64,000 nucleotides of DNA. Origin: Glycomyces albidus. Lineage in GTDB: Bacteria; Actinomycetota; Actinomycetes; Mycobacteriales; Micromonosporaceae. Below, piece after piece: positions 1 to 7,551 of the stretch. Positions within the stretch are counted from its first letter, which is position 1. Every line of letters begins with the position of its first letter. The stretch is taken from the NCBI RefSeq assembly GCF_009451885.1, contig NZ_WIAO01000029.1, positions 1 through 64,000 on the forward strand, in the 5' to 3' direction. The translations under genes were made by a program, and so were the position numbers. The notes under the pieces are model-generated. The model ran no database searches and was not told where the DNA came from. It saw nothing but the letters and a program-made list of their open reading frames with translations.

Positions 1-132
1 ACCTCAGAAACCGAGCGCAGGCAAGCCCTGCCGGGCTGGCTCCACTTCTACAATCACCACCGAGCCCACTCCGCCATCGGAGGCCAGCCACCGATCACCC
101 GACTGAACAACCTCCCCGAACATCACAACTAG
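1..132 (+). pseudogene. IS481-type transposase, C-terminal fragment
   Basis: Frame 1 is open from the first base to a TAG at 130-132 and encodes 43 residues. They include the motif WLHFYNHHRAHSAIGGQPP followed by an RLNNL tail. This is the typical end of the rve integrase core in IS481-family transposases, where the second acidic catalytic region is followed by YNxxRxHxALGGxxP. The 5' part lies outside the window, so it cannot be said whether the element is intact or a relic. No inverted repeat was recognised after the stop. The gene is followed by 570 bases without a convincing gene. Confidence 0.75.
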
Positions 133-702
133 ACGCAGAACGGCCGGCATGAGCACGAAGCCGGGCCGGGTGGGCGCAGGGGCGCCAAGGCAGCGACAGC
201 GGGGTTGTGGGTAGCTCCGCATTCTTCGAACATACGTGCGTATTGATCGAGCGAGACTCCGGCTCTGATTCGAGCGAGGCCGACGCGAACGGCATCCGGG
301 TCTCTTGGGTCGGGACCGTGGCGGTCGGCGGCACCACCGCAGGAGCGGATAGGGCTACTTGCCGCCGCAAGCGTCGGCTGCGGCAAGGTGGCGAGTCCGT
401 TGTAGTTCCGGTTACCCCGGGCGCGTGCGAACGCTCTGGGGCCGTTTTCGGGCCGTCGTGGGGCCGTGGGGCCGTCGCTGGGCCGTCATAGAGCCACCGA
501 CATCCACCGATGTTCACCAGCAGCCGCCCGGTAAACCCGCAGCTAGAGCGGCTGTTGACGACGTGGACCTGCGACGCGGGAGAACCGTCAACGCTATCCG
601 GCGTATCGGCCATCTCGTTCCCAGTCTTGCGCCCGCGAGGGCGTTCACGTGCGGCGGTCGTGCGCGATTCCGGATCGTTCCGGCTCTGGGGCGTGGTGCG
701 CG
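133..702. other. Gene-poor stretch next to the IS remnant
   Basis: No reading frame here resembles a known protein, and the open frames on both strands are of the accidental kind common at high GC. The one visible structure is a cluster of five GGGCCGT copies between 438 and 487. The stretch separates the transposase fragment from the Nudix gene and may be decayed mobile-element sequence. Confidence 0.5.
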
Positions 703-1251
703 TCAGGCCGAGGCCGGGGGTTCTGCGGACGGGTCGGCGGCTCGGAGGGGGCCCAGGTCGTAGTGGGACAGGAGCTTGGCGGTCGCGCGGGTCATCTCGG
801 GGAGGGCGTCGGCGGGGTGCCAGGCGGCGTCCCAGACCTCGTGGCCGTCGACGATGATCTCGGTGGTCTCTGGGTCGCGGGTGAGCCGGAAGACGTTGTC
901 GACCCAGCGGCCGCTGGTGTGGACCACGGCGCACGGGTCGGCGGGGGCGAGTTCGCTCAGGTCGGCTTCGATGCCGGTCTCCTCGGCGAGTTCGCGGCGG
1001 GCCCCTTCGACGGGCTGCTCGTTGCGGTTGAGCAGTCCCGCGGGGAGCGACCAGCGCCGGCCCGGCGGCTGGCGGAGCATGAGCAGCTTCGTGCGGTCGG
1101 CGTCCATGACGAGGACGACGGAGCCGAGCGTGTACGTCGGCGTGGCGATCCGCACGATCCGGCGGCGCATCGGGTGCGGAAGGCTGTAGAACACCGTGCC
1201 CGCGAGGCGCCGCAGCAGAGGCGCTTTCCGGCGCCGCACAGAGGGAGTCAC
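703..1251 (-). CDS. Nudix hydrolase
   Basis: A 182-residue soluble Nudix-fold protein, expected to hydrolyse a nucleoside diphosphate linked to another group; the substrate is unknown. The complete Nudix box GX5EX7REUXEEXGU is present: GLLNRNE, then RELAEETGI, supplying the Mg2+-binding glutamates. A GTG at 1251 is preferred because AGGG lies about 8 bases upstream. An in-frame GTG at 1260 would add three residues but has no usable ribosome binding site. The gene stands alone, reading the same way as ctaC-ctaF and separated from them by a strong hairpin terminator. Confidence 0.85.
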   Translation of the reverse strand: MTPSVRRRKAPLLRRLAGTVFYSLPHPMRRRIVRIATPTYTLGSVVLVMDADRTKLLMLRQPPGRRWSLPAGLLNRNEQPVEGARRELAEETGIEADLSELAPADPCAVVHTSGRWVDNVFRLTRDPETTEIIVDGHEVWDAAWHPADALPEMTRATAKLLSHYDLGPLRAADPSAEPPASA

Positions 1252-1275
1252 CTGCCACACCCTACATACGCGCGA

Positions 1276-1304
1276 AAGGCCCGGAGCATCGCGCTCCGGG
1301 CCTT
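1276..1304 (-). terminator. Hairpin terminator after ctaF
   Basis: A perfect stem of about 12 base pairs (AAGGCCCGGAGC pairing with GCTCCGGGCCTT) with a 5-base loop. It lies 14 bases downstream of the ctaF stop and is followed on the minus strand by a short T stretch. It should end the ctaC-ctaF transcript before the Nudix gene. Confidence 0.75.
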
Positions 1305-1317
1305 CTGCGTGCGTCCG

Positions 1318-1764
1318 CTACTGCGGGCCGAGCTTGCGCGTGCCCGTGTAGTACTCGAAGGTGAGCCCGCCGACGGCGAGCATGAGCGCCGCGCCGCCCG
1401 CGACCATGAGCCACGGCAGCCAGAAGACGAGGCCCAGGCCGCAGAGGACGGCGGTGAGCGCCAGGCCCAGCGGCCAGTACGAGCCGGGGCTGAAGAAGCC
1501 CACTTCGCCGGAGACGTCGGAGATCTCGCCGTCGGGGCGGTCCTCCGGGCGCGGGTCGATACGGCGGGAGATCACCCAGAACACGAGCCAGACCATGCCG
1601 GCCAGGAGGCCGGAGAAGATCAGGGCGATCGTCCCGACCCACTCGACCTCGCCGGGGCGGCCGTAGGTGGGGTTGTCGTTCTCCCAGGTCCAGTAGCCGT
1701 AGATCGCCGCGAAGACGAACATCGACACTGCGACGATGGCGAACAGCCGGTTCTCTGTCTTCAT
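1318..1764 (-). CDS. ctaF: Cytochrome c oxidase subunit IV (actinobacterial type)
   Basis: A 148-residue membrane protein matching the actinobacterial CtaF family, a small subunit of the aa3 oxidase that associates with the bcc complex. It starts MKTENRLF, has a first membrane helix at about residues 8-25, a second at about 45-66, then a cytoplasmic loop rich in Asp and Glu and a hydrophobic pair of helices near 96-135. Length and topology fit the family. It begins 12 bases after the ctaC stop, so the two are co-transcribed. The catalytic subunit ctaD is not in this window. Confidence 0.9.
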   Translation of the reverse strand: MKTENRLFAIVAVSMFVFAAIYGYWTWENDNPTYGRPGEVEWVGTIALIFSGLLAGMVWLVFWVISRRIDPRPEDRPDGEISDVSGEVGFFSPGSYWPLGLALTAVLCGLGLVFWLPWLMVAGGAALMLAVGGLTFEYYTGTRKLGPQ

Positions 1765-1776
1765 CGCTGGTCCTCC

Positions 1777-2697
1777 CTAGCTCGCTTCGCCCGAGGCCGG
1801 GTCGGTGTCGAACGGGTGCGTCGTGGTCGCGTACGGCTCCTGCCCGATGAGCTCGAGGGCCTCGGGCGTGCTGGCGCCGTCGACGCGGGCGTCGACGAAG
1901 GTCTGGTAGTCCTCGGGGGAGACGACGCGCATCTCGAAGTTCATGAAGGCGTGGTAGGCGCCGCACAGCTCGGCGCAGCGGCCCACGAAGGTGCCCTCCG
2001 AGTTGAAGTCGACCTCCCACTGGGTGTGGCTGTTGTCCGACCCGGGGAACACGTCGCGCTTGAAGAGCAGGTCGGGGACCCAGAAGGAGTGGATGACGTC
2101 CTCGGCGTGGGCGGTGAAGCGCACGTCGTCCTGGTTGGGGACCACGATGATCGGGATGTAGTCCGAGTCGCCGGTCTCGGTGACGGGCTGGCCGTCGGCT
2201 CCGGTCAGGGGATCGCAGTTCTCGTCGGTGTAGGTGAACTGCCAGTTCCACTTGAACGCGGTGATCTCGGTGCAGGCGCTCGGCTGCTCGCTCATCTTCG
2301 TCACGTTGTCCTGGACGATGACCGTGTAGTAGAAGAGCACGCCGATGAGCACGAACGGCAGGGCCGTGAAGGTGAGCTCGGCCGGGAGGTTGTACTTGGT
2401 CTGGCGGGGCAGCTCGGTGTCGGTGTCCTTCTTCTTGTAGGCGGCGATGCACCAGAAGGTGAGGCCCCAGACGACGACGCCGACGGCGAGGGCCGCGATC
2501 GTCGAGCCGATCCAGAGGTCGAACATCTGCTCGGACTGCGTGGTGGGCGTCGTGCGGGGCCAGCCGAAGTAGAAGGCGTCGGCGACGCTGCAGCCCGCGA
2601 GGAGGATCGGGAGCAGCGCGGCGATCCCGGTGAGACCTATCGCGCGGCGGGCTCGGCCGCGACGTTCTCGGGACGGTTTTCCGACCACCTGTCTCAT
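1777..2697 (-). CDS. ctaC: Cytochrome c oxidase subunit II
   Basis: A 306-residue lipoprotein carrying the CuA centre that accepts electrons for the aa3 oxidase. A lipobox (LAGC, Cys36) ends the signal peptide. Two membrane helices follow at about 62-85 and 108-128, then the periplasmic cupredoxin domain. The CuA ligands are all visible: His203 (HSFW) and Cys241, Glu243, Cys245, His249 and Met252 in CxExCGxxHxxM. The ATG at 2697 has GAGAAAGG just upstream; earlier in-frame starts lack the signal sequence context. It is divergent from the cysteine desulfurase, with a 140-base shared promoter region. Confidence 0.93.
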   Translation of the reverse strand: MRQVVGKPSRERRGRARRAIGLTGIAALLPILLAGCSVADAFYFGWPRTTPTTQSEQMFDLWIGSTIAALAVGVVVWGLTFWCIAAYKKKDTDTELPRQTKYNLPAELTFTALPFVLIGVLFYYTVIVQDNVTKMSEQPSACTEITAFKWNWQFTYTDENCDPLTGADGQPVTETGDSDYIPIIVVPNQDDVRFTAHAEDVIHSFWVPDLLFKRDVFPGSDNSHTQWEVDFNSEGTFVGRCAELCGAYHAFMNFEMRVVSPEDYQTFVDARVDGASTPEALELIGQEPYATTTHPFDTDPASGEAS

Positions 2698-2837
2698 GCC
2701 TTTCTCAGCGCTCGGCTCCGCGTCCGCCGCCGGGCAGGCGACAAGGCACGGACTTGACGGCAAGAGCCTACTGCTTAGCCCGTGCGGCGGGGACCAAGGG
2801 GTTGGGTTCGGGGCCGGGAGGGTTCTAGATTGGAACC

Positions 2838-3962
2838 GTGACCGAGACCTACTTCGACGGCGCGACCGCCCAGCCGCCGCACCCGGCGGCCCGAGACGCG
2901 TATGCTGCGGCTTTGTCGGAGGGATGGGCCGGGCCCGGCCGACTGTACACATTGGGCCGGCGGTCCCGGATGCTGCTGGAGGCCGCCCGCCAGTCGGCGG
3001 CCGCCTCGCTGGGCGTGAGCGCTGATGAGGTCACTTTCACATCGAGTGGGACACAGGCCGTGCACGCCGGCGTACTCGGCGTCATCGCGGCCCGCAGCGA
3101 GCCCGGCCCGCTCGTCCACAGCGCGGTCGAGCACTCGTCGGTGCTGCACGCGGCGCAGTGGTTCGAGGCCCGCGGCGGCCGGGTCGCGGCGGTCCCGGTG
3201 GACCGGCTCGGGCGGGTCGACCCCGACCCGCTGGCAGGGGTCGACGGGGGCGACGAGGCGTCGGTCCTGGCGGTGCAGTCCGCGAACCACGAGGTCGGGA
3301 CCCGGCAGCCGGTGGCCGCCGTCGCGGCGGGCGCCGGGGACGTGCCGCTGGTCGTGGACGCCGCCGCGAGCCTGCCGTGGGAGCCGGTGCCCGACGGGTG
3401 GTCGGTGCTCGCGGCCAGCGCCCGGAAGTGGGGCGGCCTGTCGGGGGCGGGGATCCTGGTCGTGCGGAAGGGCGTGCGCTGGCGCAATCCGTTCCCCGGG
3501 GAGGACTCGTCGATCCGGGAGGCGATCGGCGAGATCGACGTGCCGGCGGCGGTGGCCGCGGCGGCGTCGCTGCGGGCGGTGGTCGCCGAGCGCGAGGAGC
3601 TGTCGAAGCGGGCGCGGGCGCTCACCGAGCAGATCCGCGAGCACATCGCCTTGACGATTCCGGAGGTGGAGCTGCCGGGCGATCCGGTGGACCGGCTGCC
3701 GCACATCGTCACGTTCTCGTGCCTGGGGGTGGACGGCGAGGTGCTACTGACGGAGCTGAACCGGGCGGGCTTCGCGGTGTCGTCGGGGTCGGCGTGCGCG
3801 TCGACGCGGCTGCGGCCCTCGCACGTGCTCCAGGCGATGGGGGTGCTGAGCCACGGGAACGTGCGGGTGTCGCTGCACCGGGAGACCACCGAGGCGGAGG
3901 TGGAGCGGTTCCTGGAGGTGCTGCCGGGGATCGTGGAGTCGATCCGGCGGCTGGCCCGCTAG
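2838..3962 (+). CDS. Cysteine desulfurase (NifS/IscS-like, class V aminotransferase fold)
   Basis: A 374-residue PLP enzyme expected to mobilise sulfur from cysteine as a persulfide for Fe-S cluster or tRNA thiolation work. Key residues are present: His99 (VEHSSV) stacking on PLP, Asp174 (VVDAAAS), the Schiff-base Lys197 (SARKWGG), and the mobile-loop catalytic Cys320 (SGSACAST), followed by RLRPSHVL. It is slightly short at the N-terminus but otherwise full length. The gene stands alone between ctaC and a superoxide dismutase; erpA and nadA, both linked to Fe-S proteins, lie downstream. Whether it is the housekeeping IscS cannot be decided here. Confidence 0.9.
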   Translation: MTETYFDGATAQPPHPAARDAYAAALSEGWAGPGRLYTLGRRSRMLLEAARQSAAASLGVSADEVTFTSSGTQAVHAGVLGVIAARSEPGPLVHSAVEHSSVLHAAQWFEARGGRVAAVPVDRLGRVDPDPLAGVDGGDEASVLAVQSANHEVGTRQPVAAVAAGAGDVPLVVDAAASLPWEPVPDGWSVLAASARKWGGLSGAGILVVRKGVRWRNPFPGEDSSIREAIGEIDVPAAVAAAASLRAVVAEREELSKRARALTEQIREHIALTIPEVELPGDPVDRLPHIVTFSCLGVDGEVLLTELNRAGFAVSSGSACASTRLRPSHVLQAMGVLSHGNVRVSLHRETTEAEVERFLEVLPGIVESIRRLAR

Positions 3963-4125
3963 TGCGCCGACGCGTTGCGCGGCTTGGGTTGCGGGCGCGG
4001 CCGGGACGTTGGTCTTAAGACGACGGGAATCACGGGGCGACCCGTGCCGACTTCTATTGCAAATAACTTGCAGTTGTGAAACTGTGGCGACAACGTTCGA
4101 TCTGCCGCGATAGAGAGAGGCGACG

Positions 4126-4728
4126 ATGACCGTCTACACGCTTCCGGACCTGCCCTACGACTACGGCTCGCTGGAGCCGCACATCAACGGGTACATCCTC
4201 GAACTGCACCACGACAAGCACCATGCGGCATATGTCAAGGGCGCCAACGACACCCTGGAGCGGATCGCCGAGGCGCGCGACAAGGGCGACTTCTCCTCGA
4301 TCGTGGGGCTCGAGAAGACGCTCGCGTTCAACGTCTCGGGCCACGTCCTGCATTCCCTCTACTGGGAGAACATGAGCCCGGACGGCGGCGACCGCCCCGA
4401 GGGCGAGCTCGCCGAGGCGATCGACGAGTACTTCGGGTCGTTCGAGGGCTTCCACGGGCAGCTCTCGGCGGCGACGACGCTCGTGCAGGGCTCCGGGTGG
4501 GGCGTGCTGTCGTACGAGCCGCTCTCGAAGCGGCTCATCGTGGAGCAGGTCTACGACCACCACGGGAACGTGGCCCAGACGTCGGTGCCGCTGCTGGCGT
4601 TCGACGCCTGGGAGCACGCGTACTACCTCCAGTACAAGAACGTCCGGCCCGACTTCGTCAAGGCGATGTGGGAGGTCGTGAACTGGCAGGACGTGGCCGC
4701 GCGCTACGAGGCGGCGAAGGCCGGGTAG
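4126..4728 (+). CDS. sodA: Superoxide dismutase, Fe/Mn type
   Basis: A 200-residue cytosolic enzyme converting superoxide to hydrogen peroxide and oxygen. The four metal ligands are visible: His28 (ELHHDKHH), His76 (HVLHS), Asp160 and His164 in [11 protein letters not shown]. The DHHGN segment near residue 145 carries His where Gln is usual in Mn-selective enzymes. This would favour iron, although family metal use is often cambialistic. GAGAGG lies 5 bases before the ATG. The gene is monocistronic and ends in a strong bidirectional hairpin. Confidence 0.95.
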   Translation: MTVYTLPDLPYDYGSLEPHINGYILELHHDKHHAAYVKGANDTLERIAEARDKGDFSSIVGLEKTLAFNVSGHVLHSLYWENMSPDGGDRPEGELAEAIDEYFGSFEGFHGQLSAATTLVQGSGWGVLSYEPLSKRLIVEQVYDHHGNVAQTSVPLLAFDAWEHAYYLQYKNVRPDFVKAMWEVVNWQDVAARYEAAKAG

Positions 4729-4738
4729 GCCTGAGGCT

Positions 4739-4781
4739 CCGGGCCGCGGTGCGCACTCCCCCGTGTGCGGCCGCGGCCCGG
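4739..4781. terminator. Bidirectional terminator between sodA and the lyase gene
   Basis: A long hairpin: an 18-base arm from 4739 pairs with 4763-4781 across a 6-base C-rich loop, with one mismatch. It lies between two convergent genes and can serve both. Confidence 0.7.
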
Positions 4782-4788
4782 TCGCGTG

Positions 4789-5733
4789 TCAGGAGCCCGT
4801 GCAGCGGGCGAGGGCGCCGGTCTCGAGGGCGGCCCAGAGCGCGCCGTCGGGGCCGGCGGCGATGCCGTGGGGTTCGCTGCCGGCTTCGGGCAGCTCCCGG
4901 CCGGTGATCGCGCCGTCGGCGGTGATGCGGCCGATGCGGTTGGCGCCCCACTCGGTGAACCAGAGGGCGCCGTCGGGGCCGGCGGCGATCGCGTGCGGTC
5001 GCGCTGCCCGGTCGGGCAGCGGGTACTCGGTGACGGTGCCGTCCTCGTCGATGCGGCCGATCTGCCCGGCGCCGATCTCGACGAACCAGACTGCGCCATT
5101 ATGTTCGGTGCCATTGTGTCCGGTGCCGTTGCGTTCGGTACCGCCGAGGTCGGTGCCGTCGGGTCCCGCGCAGATGCCGACCGGAGCGGCGCCCTCGGTG
5201 GGGAGCGGGTGGACGGTCACCTCGCCGTCCAGGCCGATCCGGCCGATCGCGTTGGCCGCGTTCATGGTGAACCAGAGCGCATCGCCCGGGCCGGCGGTGA
5301 TCGCCGACGGGAAGGCGTTGTCGACGGGGATCGGGAAGCCGGTCGTCTCGCCGCTCGTGGTGATGCGGCCGATGCGGTTCGCGGCGGTCTCGGTGAACCA
5401 CAGCGCGCCGTCGGCGCCGGCGGCGATGCCGAACGGCTTGGCGTCGCGCCGCAGTTCGTACTCGGTGACCTCGCCCGCGGTGGTGATGCGGCCGATGCGG
5501 CTCGCCTCGTACTCGGTGAACCAGAGCGCGCCGTCGGGTCCCGCCGCGATGACCGTGGGGCCGCAGCCCGGGTCGAGATCGTAATACTCGGGTTCGCCGC
5601 CCGGAACGAGGCGGCCGATCTGTCCGCTGTGGACGAGGGTGTACCACAGGGCCCGGTCGGGGCCGGTCGTGATCGCGTAGGGGCCGCTCTTGTGGTCGGC
5701 GACGCGGATCGCTGTGATGTCGATGCGGGTCAA
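4789..5733 (-). CDS. vgb: Virginiamycin B lyase homologue (streptogramin B lyase)
   Basis: A 314-residue seven-bladed beta-propeller with recurring ALWFTE..ANRIGRI blades. It matches Vgb, which linearises type B streptogramins by breaking the ester bond through elimination. The residues corresponding to Staphylococcus Vgb His228, Glu268, His270 and Glu284 are all present (His247 in RPHAI, Glu287 and His289 in SEPHGI, Glu303 in ALETG), at a constant offset. A TTG at 5733 is chosen because GGAG lies 8 bases upstream; a second TTG at 5766 has no such site. Residues 193-212 form an inserted tandem pentapeptide repeat. Many environmental homologues exist whose drug activity is untested. Confidence 0.8.
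   Translation of the reverse strand: MTRIDITAIRVADHKSGPYAITTGPDRALWYTLVHSGQIGRLVPGGEPEYYDLDPGCGPTVIAAGPDGALWFTEYEASRIGRITTAGEVTEYELRRDAKPFGIAAGADGALWFTETAANRIGRITTSGETTGFPIPVDNAFPSAITAGPGDALWFTMNAANAIGRIGLDGEVTVHPLPTEGAAPVGICAGPDGTDLGGTERNGTGHNGTEHNGAVWFVEIGAGQIGRIDEDGTVTEYPLPDRAARPHAIAAGPDGALWFTEWGANRIGRITADGAITGRELPEAGSEPHGIAAGPDGALWAALETGALARCTGS
5098..5157 (-). repeat. Tandem 15-bp repeat inside the lyase gene
   Basis: Four imperfect 15-base units encode GTDLG, GTERN, GTGHN and GTEHN in a row, inserted between two propeller blades. Typical Vgb proteins lack this insertion. It is in frame and probably forms a surface loop. Confidence 0.8.
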
Positions 5734-5824
5734 GAGGTTCGCTCCAATCCGTTGCGGAACAGGCAACGTTACCGGACGGCGGGGGCGGGCGCACGGCGCT
5801 TTCGGGAGGCGTCCCGCGCGGCGC

Positions 5825-6412
5825 TCAGGCCAGGCCGAGCGCGTCCAGCAGGGCGTCGAGCATCGCCTCCTGCAGTGCGGCGCTGTAGGACTCGGGGTCG
5901 AAGCAGGCGAGCTGGGCGGCGCCTTCGGTGGCGCCGACGAGGGCGAGGACCGCGGCGTCGACGCGGTCGGCGCCCCAGTCGGGCGCGGACTCGCGGACGA
6001 GGCGGGCGACCCGGTCGCGCCAGACCCGGTTGTTGCGGCGGTGAAGGTCGGCGAGCTCGGGGTCGCCGACGGAGGCCGCCAGGAACCCCATCCACACCAG
6101 GGCCTCCTGCGCGGCGTCCTCGGTGAGGGCCATGCCCTGCGCGAGCACCGCGCGGAGGGCCGCCCGCGGGGTCGGCGCCTCGGCTTCGAGTCGTTCGACG
6201 CGGACGCGGGTGCGGGCGTGGAGGAGGTCGCGCGCGTGCGCGAGCAGGGCCCGGCGGCCGGGGAATCGGTGCATCACGAGACCGGTCGTGCAGCCCGCGG
6301 CGGACGCGACGGCGCGGATCGTCAGGTGCTCGATCCCCTTGCGCGCCAGGATGCTCCAGACCGCCTCCGAGATGCGCTCCTGCTGGGACTCCGGATCGGC
6401 TCGGCGTGCGAT
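5825..6412 (-). CDS. TetR-family transcriptional regulator (possible ATC start)
   Basis: A TetR-type repressor of about 195 residues. The N-terminal helix-turn-helix reads LTIRAVASAAGCTTGLVMHRF and is followed by an all-helical ligand domain. No ATG, GTG or TTG lies in frame between the start of the homologous region and an ATG at 6505, which would add 31 unconvincing residues and overlap the divergent acetyltransferase start. An ATC at 6412 sits 6 bases after a strong ribosome binding site (GAGGAAGGGGAG), so it is proposed as the start. Just upstream lie two operator-like sequences, suggesting that it represses itself and the divergent gene. Confidence 0.75.
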   Translation of the reverse strand: MARRADPESQQERISEAVWSILARKGIEHLTIRAVASAAGCTTGLVMHRFPGRRALLAHARDLLHARTRVRVERLEAEAPTPRAALRAVLAQGMALTEDAAQEALVWMGFLAASVGDPELADLHRRNNRVWRDRVARLVRESAPDWGADRVDAAVLALVGATEGAAQLACFDPESYSAALQEAMLDALLDALGLA

Positions 6413-6436
6413 GGCCCACTCCCCTTCCTCAACTTC

Positions 6437-6465
6437 GTAACACCTGTTACGGTAACACTTGTCAT
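6437..6465. promoter_or_regulatory. Tandem TetR-type operator candidates
   Basis: A perfect inverted repeat GTAACA-CC-TGTTAC at 6437-6450 is followed by a degenerate second copy GTAACA-CT-TGTCAT at 6452-6465. Their centres are 15 bases apart. They lie between the divergent TetR and acetyltransferase genes and are the likely binding sites of the TetR protein. Confidence 0.6.
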
Positions 6466-6503
6466 GACGAGCCTGCCGGGGCCCGACCGGACTGGAGACC
6501 AGC

Positions 6504-6980
6504 ATGCGCACCACCACCGACTGGCGGATCGAGCCCCGCGCCTGGGACGATCCCGAAGGCGCCCGCCTCCGCGCCGCCCAGCGCGCCGAACTCGACGCGC
6601 GCTTCGGCTGCGACGACCACGAACCCGGCCCCGCCCCCTCCTCGGCCGACATCGAGGTCTTCCTCGTGGCCGTCGACGCGAACGGCACCGCCGTCGGCTG
6701 CGGCGGACTGCGCCGGCTCGACGCCGGCACCGCCAAAGTCAAGCGCATGTACGTCCTCCCCGGATTCCGCGGCTCCGGCGTCGCCCCCGCGATCCTCGCC
6801 GCGCTCGAGGCGACCGCCCGCGGCCGGGGCTGGGGCACCCTGCGCCTCGAGACCGGCGACGAGGCCCGCATGCCCGACGCCAACCGCTTCTACCGCCGCG
6901 AGGGCTACCGGCCCATCCCCCGCTACGGCCACTACGTCGACTCCGACGTCTCCGTCTGCTACGAGAAGCGGCTCGACTGA
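6504..6980 (+). CDS. GNAT-family N-acetyltransferase
   Basis: A 158-residue acetyltransferase of the Gcn5-related fold; substrate unknown. The acetyl-CoA-binding motif A is clear: VKRMYVLPGFRGSGVA at about 79-94, with the RxxGxA-type pyrophosphate loop at 89-94. Motif B follows around NRFYRREGY. The ATG at 6504 has GGAG 7 bases upstream. It is divergent from the TetR gene across a region holding two operator-like palindromes, so it is the likely target of that repressor. Confidence 0.85.
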   Translation: MRTTTDWRIEPRAWDDPEGARLRAAQRAELDARFGCDDHEPGPAPSSADIEVFLVAVDANGTAVGCGGLRRLDAGTAKVKRMYVLPGFRGSGVAPAILAALEATARGRGWGTLRLETGDEARMPDANRFYRREGYRPIPRYGHYVDSDVSVCYEKRLD

Positions 6981-7079
6981 CCGGATCCGCACAGCGCCGC
7001 GCCCCGCTCGCCTACGCTCGACCGGAGGCCGCGCACCCGCGGCCGCGCTGCGAACGCGACGAGGCGAAGGAGCGAGGCG

Positions 7080-7505
7080 ATGGCCGCACCGGTGGCGCCC
7101 ACACCCGAGGAGTACCCGAACGCGGTCGACGACCGGGGCCGCAAGACCGGGCTGTGGGCCGAACGGGACCCGCACGGCGGGTACGAGGTCGGCGAGTACG
7201 TCGAGGACCTGCGCCAGGGCATGTGGCGCCACTACGCCGACGACGGCCGCCTCCGGTCCGAAGGGGCCTACCGCGACGGCCGCGTCACGGGCCGGTGGAC
7301 CTGGTGGCGCGCCAACGGCGAACTCCTCCAGAAGGGCGGCTTCGACGACGACGAGGCCAAGCACGGCGTCTGGGAGCGCTGGACCGCCGAAGGCGACCCG
7401 CTCGACCACGGCGAGTACGACCACGGCAGGAAGACCGGGCGGTGGACCGTCTTCAACCCCGACGGGTCGGTCAAGAAGACCACGAACCACCGCCCCCGGC
7501 CATGA
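7080..7505 (+). CDS. MORN-repeat-like (YwqK-type) protein
   Basis: A 141-residue protein built of repeated G.W..Y..DG.L...G.Y.DG...G.W motifs (for example RQGMWRHYADDGRLRSEGAY). This is the pattern of the MORN_2/YwqK family, sometimes annotated as an antitoxin component. It has no signal peptide or membrane segment. There is no recognisable toxin partner beside it, so an antitoxin role is not supported here. It lies 99 bases after the acetyltransferase gene and ends at a hairpin shared with the convergent opp operon. Confidence 0.75.
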   Translation: MAAPVAPTPEEYPNAVDDRGRKTGLWAERDPHGGYEVGEYVEDLRQGMWRHYADDGRLRSEGAYRDGRVTGRWTWWRANGELLQKGGFDDDEAKHGVWERWTAEGDPLDHGEYDHGRKTGRWTVFNPDGSVKKTTNHRPRP

Positions 7506-7512
7506 GGGGCCG

Positions 7513-7540
7513 GAGGCCGGGCCGCGGGCTGCCCGGCCTC
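7513..7540. terminator. Bidirectional hairpin between the MORN gene and oppF
   Basis: A perfect 10-base-pair stem (GAGGCCGGGC with GCCCGGCCTC) and an 8-base loop lie between two convergent genes. Confidence 0.65.
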
Positions 7541-7551
7541 CCATCGAGGGG

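Noticed and set aside
129-386. An 85-codon minus-strand frame behind the transposase fragment
   Set aside because: It has no recognisable domain, no good ribosome binding site and biased composition; it was left as intergenic.
1765-1776. Missing ctaD between ctaC and ctaF
   Set aside because: In mycobacteria and relatives, ctaC is also directly followed by ctaF with ctaD elsewhere, so this is ordinary.
7080-7505. MORN-like protein as half of a toxin-antitoxin pair
   Set aside because: No toxin-like gene is adjacent. The next gene is a convergent peptide importer beyond a terminator.
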